Origin: Cytospora piceicola
Taxonomy: Eukaryota > Ascomycota > Sordariomycetes > Diaporthales > Cytosporaceae
Reading direction: 5' to 3'
Assembly: GCA_023375675.1 (NCBI GenBank)
Contig: JALQBC010000009.1
Coordinates: 62,001-126,000, forward strand
Length of the DNA: 64,000 bases
The notes beneath the pieces were generated by a model that was not told where the DNA came from, searched no databases, and saw only the letters and a program-made list of their open reading frames with translations. Of this stretch, positions 59,432 through 64,000 are shown piece after piece (position 1 is the stretch's first letter; every line of letters begins with the position of its first letter). The position numbers and the translations under genes are program-made.

Positions 59432-60730
59432 ATGCAACGATCACAGTCTGCAGTAGATTTTCTGAATCTGCTGAATCCCGATTCCACTCCCGCTCAGGAC
59501 CAGCAGGACCAGAGTAGTGGTACTGGAAGCGGTAACTCAAGTCAGGCGCAGTCCCCGACGCAGCATCCAATCGACGTCGAAATGGCTTCAGTTTCTGTTC
59601 TGAGGCCAAATGGGCCTCTGCCCACTGGACAGCCCACCGAGGTTACCAACGAGCTGCCCCGGCCTTACAAGTGTCCGCTTTGCGATAAGGCTTTCCACCG
59701 CCTTGAGCACCAGACGAGACACATCAGGACGCACACTGGAGAGAAGCCTCATGCCTGCAACTTCCCTGGCTGCAGTAAGAAGTTCTCCCGCTCAGATGAG
59801 TTGACCAGACACTCGAGGATACACAGCAATCCGAACTCGAGGCGTGGCAACAAGGGCCAGCAGCCTCATCAGATGCTGGCCGGCGGCATGATGCCTGGAG
59901 ATATGATGCCGCCCCCGGGTCCCAAGAATATCCGCTCAGCTCCCCCATCCTCTTTGTCGTCACCAAACGTGTCGCCGCCTCATTCCTTCTCCCAGTTTGT
60001 CCTTCCGCACAGCAGCCCTGCGCCTTTTGGGAGGATACCTCCCGCCACCAGTTCTCACGGCGGGCCCATGGACATCAGCATGCTCGCAAAGGCCGCGCAC
60101 CAGGTCGAGCGGGATAACCTGATGACCCCATCTGCGAGTCACCACTCCTCGAGATTCCACCCTTACTACTCTCACAGTACTCAGGGATCTCGTGGCAACC
60201 TGCCCTCGCTCTCCGCCTACCATATGTCACGATCGAGCTCGCAGGAAGATCACGGGGACGACCACTACTCGCATGCTTATAGGCACGCAAAGAGGTCCAG
60301 ACCCAACTCACCACAATCTACCGCTCCCTCTTCGCCAACTTTTTCCCACGACTCTCTGTCACCTACACCCGACCACACGCCACTCGCCACACCAGCTCAC
60401 TCCCCACGCCTGAGGCCTTCTTATCAGGCGACATACGAGCTTCCTCCATTCCGTCAGTTGTCATTGGGACACACCACCCCGGCCTTGGCTCCTCTGGAGC
60501 CCCAACCTGACCAGCAATTCCCCCAACCGCCACCTGGCAGCGGAGTGAGGACGGGCATGTCATTATCAGACATCATGAGCAGACCCGACGGAACACAGCG
60601 GAAACTGCCCGTTCCTCAAGTGCCCAAGGTGGCTGTGCAGGATCTGTTGGCCCCCGAGGGGTACAACACAAGCGGTCGGAGCTCCTCATCCAACAGCGTC
60701 GCTGGTGGGGACCTTATGGACCGCTCTTGA
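59432..60730 (+). CDS. creA: Carbon catabolite repressor CreA/CRE1, 432 aa
   Basis: Single exon; the start at 59432 is the first in-frame ATG ([15 protein letters not shown]). It is a C2H2 zinc-finger protein that represses genes for alternative carbon use when glucose is present. Finger 1 is [23 protein letters not shown] (about 79-101) in two parts: CPLC and HQTRH. Finger 2 spans about 107-131 (CNFPGC, HSRIH), joined by the TGEKP linker. Both have the conserved recognition residues of the Mig1/CreA group. The rest is Ser/Pro/His-rich, with the SRSSSQEDH acidic-Ser stretch and the conserved C-terminal repressor segment [11 protein letters not shown] and [12 protein letters not shown]. The length is normal and the frame intact. 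Confidence 0.97.
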   Translation: MQRSQSAVDFLNLLNPDSTPAQDQQDQSSGTGSGNSSQAQSPTQHPIDVEMASVSVLRPNGPLPTGQPTEVTNELPRPYKCPLCDKAFHRLEHQTRHIRTHTGEKPHACNFPGCSKKFSRSDELTRHSRIHSNPNSRRGNKGQQPHQMLAGGMMPGDMMPPPGPKNIRSAPPSSLSSPNVSPPHSFSQFVLPHSSPAPFGRIPPATSSHGGPMDISMLAKAAHQVERDNLMTPSASHHSSRFHPYYSHSTQGSRGNLPSLSAYHMSRSSSQEDHGDDHYSHAYRHAKRSRPNSPQSTAPSSPTFSHDSLSPTPDHTPLATPAHSPRLRPSYQATYELPPFRQLSLGHTTPALAPLEPQPDQQFPQPPPGSGVRTGMSLSDIMSRPDGTQRKLPVPQVPKVAVQDLLAPEGYNTSGRSSSSNSVAGGDLMDRS

Positions 60731-61788
60731 GAGGGAGTTGTCTTGCGATTGTCAACAAGACGTACGAAATGACGAGTGGGACTACTATAGACGGACAAAC
60801 TTTTGCGAGGCGTTCAGGACGATTATCCACTACATTTGCAATAATCGATCGAATAGAGGTTTTGTTTCCCCGGCGGACAGACAATTTTGTTTCTTTGTTT
60901 TGGAAAACGACGGTAGACGGATCCCCTCTCAGCAGTTTGGTTTGAGACCCGGCTTGCCCTTTTGAGGCGAGCATCGTTTTATCTACTTGTGTGTTTAGAT
61001 CACTTGTATTCTGTTTTGTTCTCGAGATATCACATAGATGGGGGGCCACATTCATAGGAGGGCCGGTTTTACAGCGTGGAGTACGTACGACCTTGGGTCT
61101 TTCAGGAAACTTGGTCAGGGCCTGGCAAACCGCCAGAAACAATCTCATATCCATACAACCACATCCGAAGAAGAAAAAAACTTGCTCGCCATATTTTCGC
61201 GCTCTCTCTCTTCGGTGAACACTGATATCATCGCCTTGCTCAGAGGCAAAGGGAAAAACTCCCTAGCCACCAATTTCGCCGACAAAAAAACCGTCGAGAC
61301 ATGACTCGGATCGGCCATCAGTCAACCCGTACTGACGTATCGATGCGCCGCCGCACGTTGGTTCACCCACAACACCCCAGCTTCCCCCAGGTCGGCCGTT
61401 TCGCGAGGCCCACGTGCATAATAGTATCTACTTCACTGTTGAAAGGATGGGGTAACATTTTCCTTTCCTTTTCTCTCCTTCCCCTTCCTTTCTTTCCTCG
61501 TCCCCTTTTCGCAGATACCCTTTTCTGGTAATTCTTTTTCCTCCTTCGGGACGCCTCTGGGGGATTTGCTCCTCCTTCTTTCTTTCTTCTGTGTTTTCGT
61601 TGTGTAAAAAGACGGTGAGACAGCCAGGACAAACAACAGACAGACATACACAGGTGCGCGTGCGTACGTGTGAGTGGGAGAGTGGGAGGAGATCGAGGTC
61701 CAACCAAACAAACATGATGTGTAAGAAACTCAGCCTCCCTGGACGGCGCGTATCGCCCTTCTGGATCACACATGTGCACTCACTCTCT

Positions 61789-61828
61789 CATACACACACA
61801 TGCACACGCACACGCACACGCACGCATA
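61789..61828. repeat. CA/CACG microsatellite
   Basis: A run of ACACAC and GCACAC units with single interruptions. Confidence 0.75.
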
Positions 61829-62141
61829 CCGTGCATAAAACAACTGGAGGGGCACAGGCCCCTTTGCGATGACAGCATATGACAGAGCTACGGAGTACAT
61901 ACACACAGTAGCGGGTGGGGGGGGTGGGTGAGAGGGAGGCAGCGGGCCTGGGGTGGCAGGGCTCCAGTTCCCTGATGATGGATGGATGTCAGGTGTAGAC
62001 GATCGGCAAGACACGGTGTCACTCACCTCTGTGGGGAGAGGTAGGTAAAGGAAGCTGAGGCTTTGTTCTTGGCTCGACCATGGAATGGGGGGGGGGGGGG
62101 ATTTCCTGCCTGGTTTTTTTTTCTCTGGGCCTACTATCACG

Positions 62142-62170
62142 CCACACACACACACACACACATATATATA
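62142..62170. repeat. CA-TA dinucleotide repeat
   Basis: About ten CA units followed by four TA units. Confidence 0.85.
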
Positions 62171-62187
62171 TTGTACGAGTTGAGGGT

Positions 62188-62222
62188 GTACTGTACTGTA
62201 CTGTACTGTACTGTACTGTACG
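62188..62222. repeat. GTACT pentanucleotide repeat, seven units
   Basis: Seven adjacent GTACT units. The unit is partly self-complementary (GTAC), so the tract could pair within itself. Confidence 0.85.
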
Positions 62223-62464
62223 CCCGTCGCACAAACTTTCTCTTGTCGGTCCCGAGGGTCGCTTTAAAGTTTTGCTTCGATCGCCAGGGCCCAGATGCAG
62301 GGCCAGGGGTCGTTGCGATTTTGCGGGGGGGGGGGAGAGAAGGGAGAGGGGTGGGTGGTGAGAAATGCTTAGTACATGCCGCGTTCGACGGTGAATATTT
62401 ACCCTGCTTTTTTTTTAATGCCTCGACCTTCCTTCCTGGCGGCTTCCAGAAGGACACATCATTA

Positions 62465-62495
<31 letters not shown>
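62465..62495. repeat. GAAA tetranucleotide repeat
   Basis: About seven AGAA/GAAA units in a row on the plus strand. Confidence 0.85.
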
Positions 62496-62719
62496 CACAT
62501 GCTTCGCTATTTGCCTTGTAATGCTATACTGACTCTGTATGGTGATAGTTTTCTTCTGCTGTTGGCACTAGAGCTCAACACTTCAAGTCGTAAAGACTGA
62601 GCTGAGCACTCTGTTTGCTGTCGATGCTAACAGTGCTTATTCCGACCAGAGGTGACGATGATTGTTGACAAGTAACCTACACCTTTGGACCAAGGCAGGG
62701 CCGCCAATTTAGGCCCTTC

Positions 62720-62747
62720 ATACACATACACATACACATACACATAC
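62720..62747. repeat. ACACAT hexanucleotide repeat
   Basis: Four to five TACACA-type units in non-coding DNA. Confidence 0.8.
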
Positions 62748-64000
62748 CCGTACACGCCGCGTCCCTACCGAAAGGGGGCTGAGAATGACTCCCAGGTCAG
62801 CCTTGGTTGTGAGATCAGCTTACTGTAGGTCGCTGGGATTACATGGTAGGTCACAGATTTTCCTTTGGGCTGTCACTCCGTCATCAACCGGGCGGTCTGG
62901 CCATCTCTCATTGCTGGCAGTCTGGATGTCAAAGGACGACAAGGTCGGTATTTGAGCCAGCGCGAGCAGCGGCAGCAGCTGTAATAAGGCCTCACCGTTA
63001 TTACGAGTTTTCTCTTCGCCTGTTTCTTTTCCCGCCCCAAGCAGAGCGCCGGGTGGTGGTTGGTCGATCGGACACAGCACCATCACACCGACGGCGACGA
63101 CGACATTGACGACGACTATGACAACAATAAAAAAAAACCCAGCAAACATGTCATTAATGGATCCACACCACAACTTGGCAGCCTTATGTATCTGACATGA
63201 TGGACGGGCGGACAGATCTGCTGCGATCACCGCCGGCGCCCCGGGGATGATCCAGGTCGTTGGGGATGGACGTCGTGTCGTGGATTTGTTGCTGGCTTGA
63301 GGGGCTTCCTCACTCATGCCCCTTGTCACCGGAGCAAATCTCCTGGACCCTCAGTCCTGACAAAGGATCTGGGATCTCGGGACCATCCAGGCGACGGATA
63401 TAAGTGTCATCCCCGTGCCTGACCTTGATATTGTGATGTTCTTGTGGCTTTCTCGTGTTTTGTATCTCTGTAGTCACAGACCACTTCACCCGGACTTTTT
63501 GCGCAAACCCAAACCCGCCCTGCAGCTGACAAAACAGGCAGACAGGTAGGTACCGTACGGGCGTGTGCAGAGCGCATGTGAGCACGTAAGAATGGGTGTG
63601 TGAACAGGCGCAGTTGTTTTCCGGAGCGTGATGTTTTCTTTCCCCCCCCCCCCCTTGTCTCGTCGAGCAACAACGGCAAACCCGCAGTGGCAAATTGCAC
63701 CTTCAGGGTGACCTTCAGGGTGCAATCTCGATCGTCAAGTCAACTCTTTGGACGATGGATTTCCCAACGAGGTTCTGATGATGCGCCATGCCAGCTCGGC
63801 CCCCAAAAGGTCCCAAAAACCGGTCACGACTGACGAAGGCATGATCTAATACGTAGTTGCATGACGAGGAAGAGGGGAGAAAAGAAAAAGGCGAGCTGCA
63901 GGCACAAGGTCGGTATCTGATAAGCTACAGTACAGTATGCTACCGTCCCTGCCTCCCTGTCCGGGAACAGGTTGTGGCTGGATATACATATACATATACA

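Larger units (their letters stand above)
60731..64000. other. Region downstream of creA, rich in simple repeats
   Basis: No gene supported. The first few hundred bases are probably creA 3' UTR. The rest holds CA, GTACT, GAAA and ACACAT microsatellites and G-runs. Confidence 0.65.

Noticed and set aside
1..64000. CRISPR arrays, integrases or bacterial features
   Set aside because: The window is clearly eukaryotic; the tandem repeats found are short microsatellites without spacers.

Overview
The window is nuclear DNA from a filamentous ascomycete (Pezizomycotina), most likely a Sordariomycete. The evidence is short introns (about 50-130 nt) with GT/AG or GC/AG ends and CTAAC/CTGAC-like branch points, genes on both strands with long non-coding spacers, typical fungal families (CreA, Ole1-type desaturase, OPT transporter, GPI-anchored Ser/Thr-rich protein), and many copies of a TACCTAGGTA palindrome in the spacers. 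The species assignment is inference.

Left part (1-30 kb), accessory in character: a 932-aa atypical protein kinase-like protein (3014-5861), the delta-9 fatty acid desaturase with a C-terminal cytochrome b5 domain (8845-10383), a decayed QDR/Aqr1-type MFS drug transporter (about 12740-13805), a 166-aa small secreted protein (14295-14935, minus), a BTB plus bromodomain protein (16960-18400), an FucP-type sugar permease (20680-22233), a GPI-anchored Cys-rich protein (24391-25306) and a cytochrome P450 (27828-29638). These are separated by 1.5-3 kb gene-free spacers with microsatellites and the palindrome.

Middle part (30-52 kb), mostly housekeeping and denser: Trm1 tRNA dimethyltransferase with two candidate starts, a diacylglycerol/sphingoid-base kinase-like protein, a GNAT acetyltransferase with a GC-AG intron, a 1091-aa OPT oligopeptide transporter (minus), 5-formyltetrahydrofolate cyclo-ligase, SmE (minus, four exons), the nuclear import receptor Mtr10 (six exons, divergent from SmE), and a RAD51 paralogue (minus, six exons, with the last donor site overlapping a stop codon).

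Right part (52-64 kb): a 7.2 kb spacer leads to the carbon catabolite repressor CreA/CRE1 (59432-60730), followed by 3.3 kb rich in microsatellites. The sugar permease at 20.7 kb carries a symmetrical pair of CreA consensus sites upstream, so CreA may control a gene elsewhere in this window.

Exon structures were worked out by hand from reading frame, splice consensus and family motifs. In every multi-exon model the summed coding length is a multiple of three. No convincing tRNA, rRNA, CRISPR array or intact transposon was seen. No single new multi-gene system is evident. The strongest leads are the non-canonical bromodomain, the CreA-site pair, the stop codon overlapping a donor in the RAD51 paralogue, and the intergenic palindrome family.
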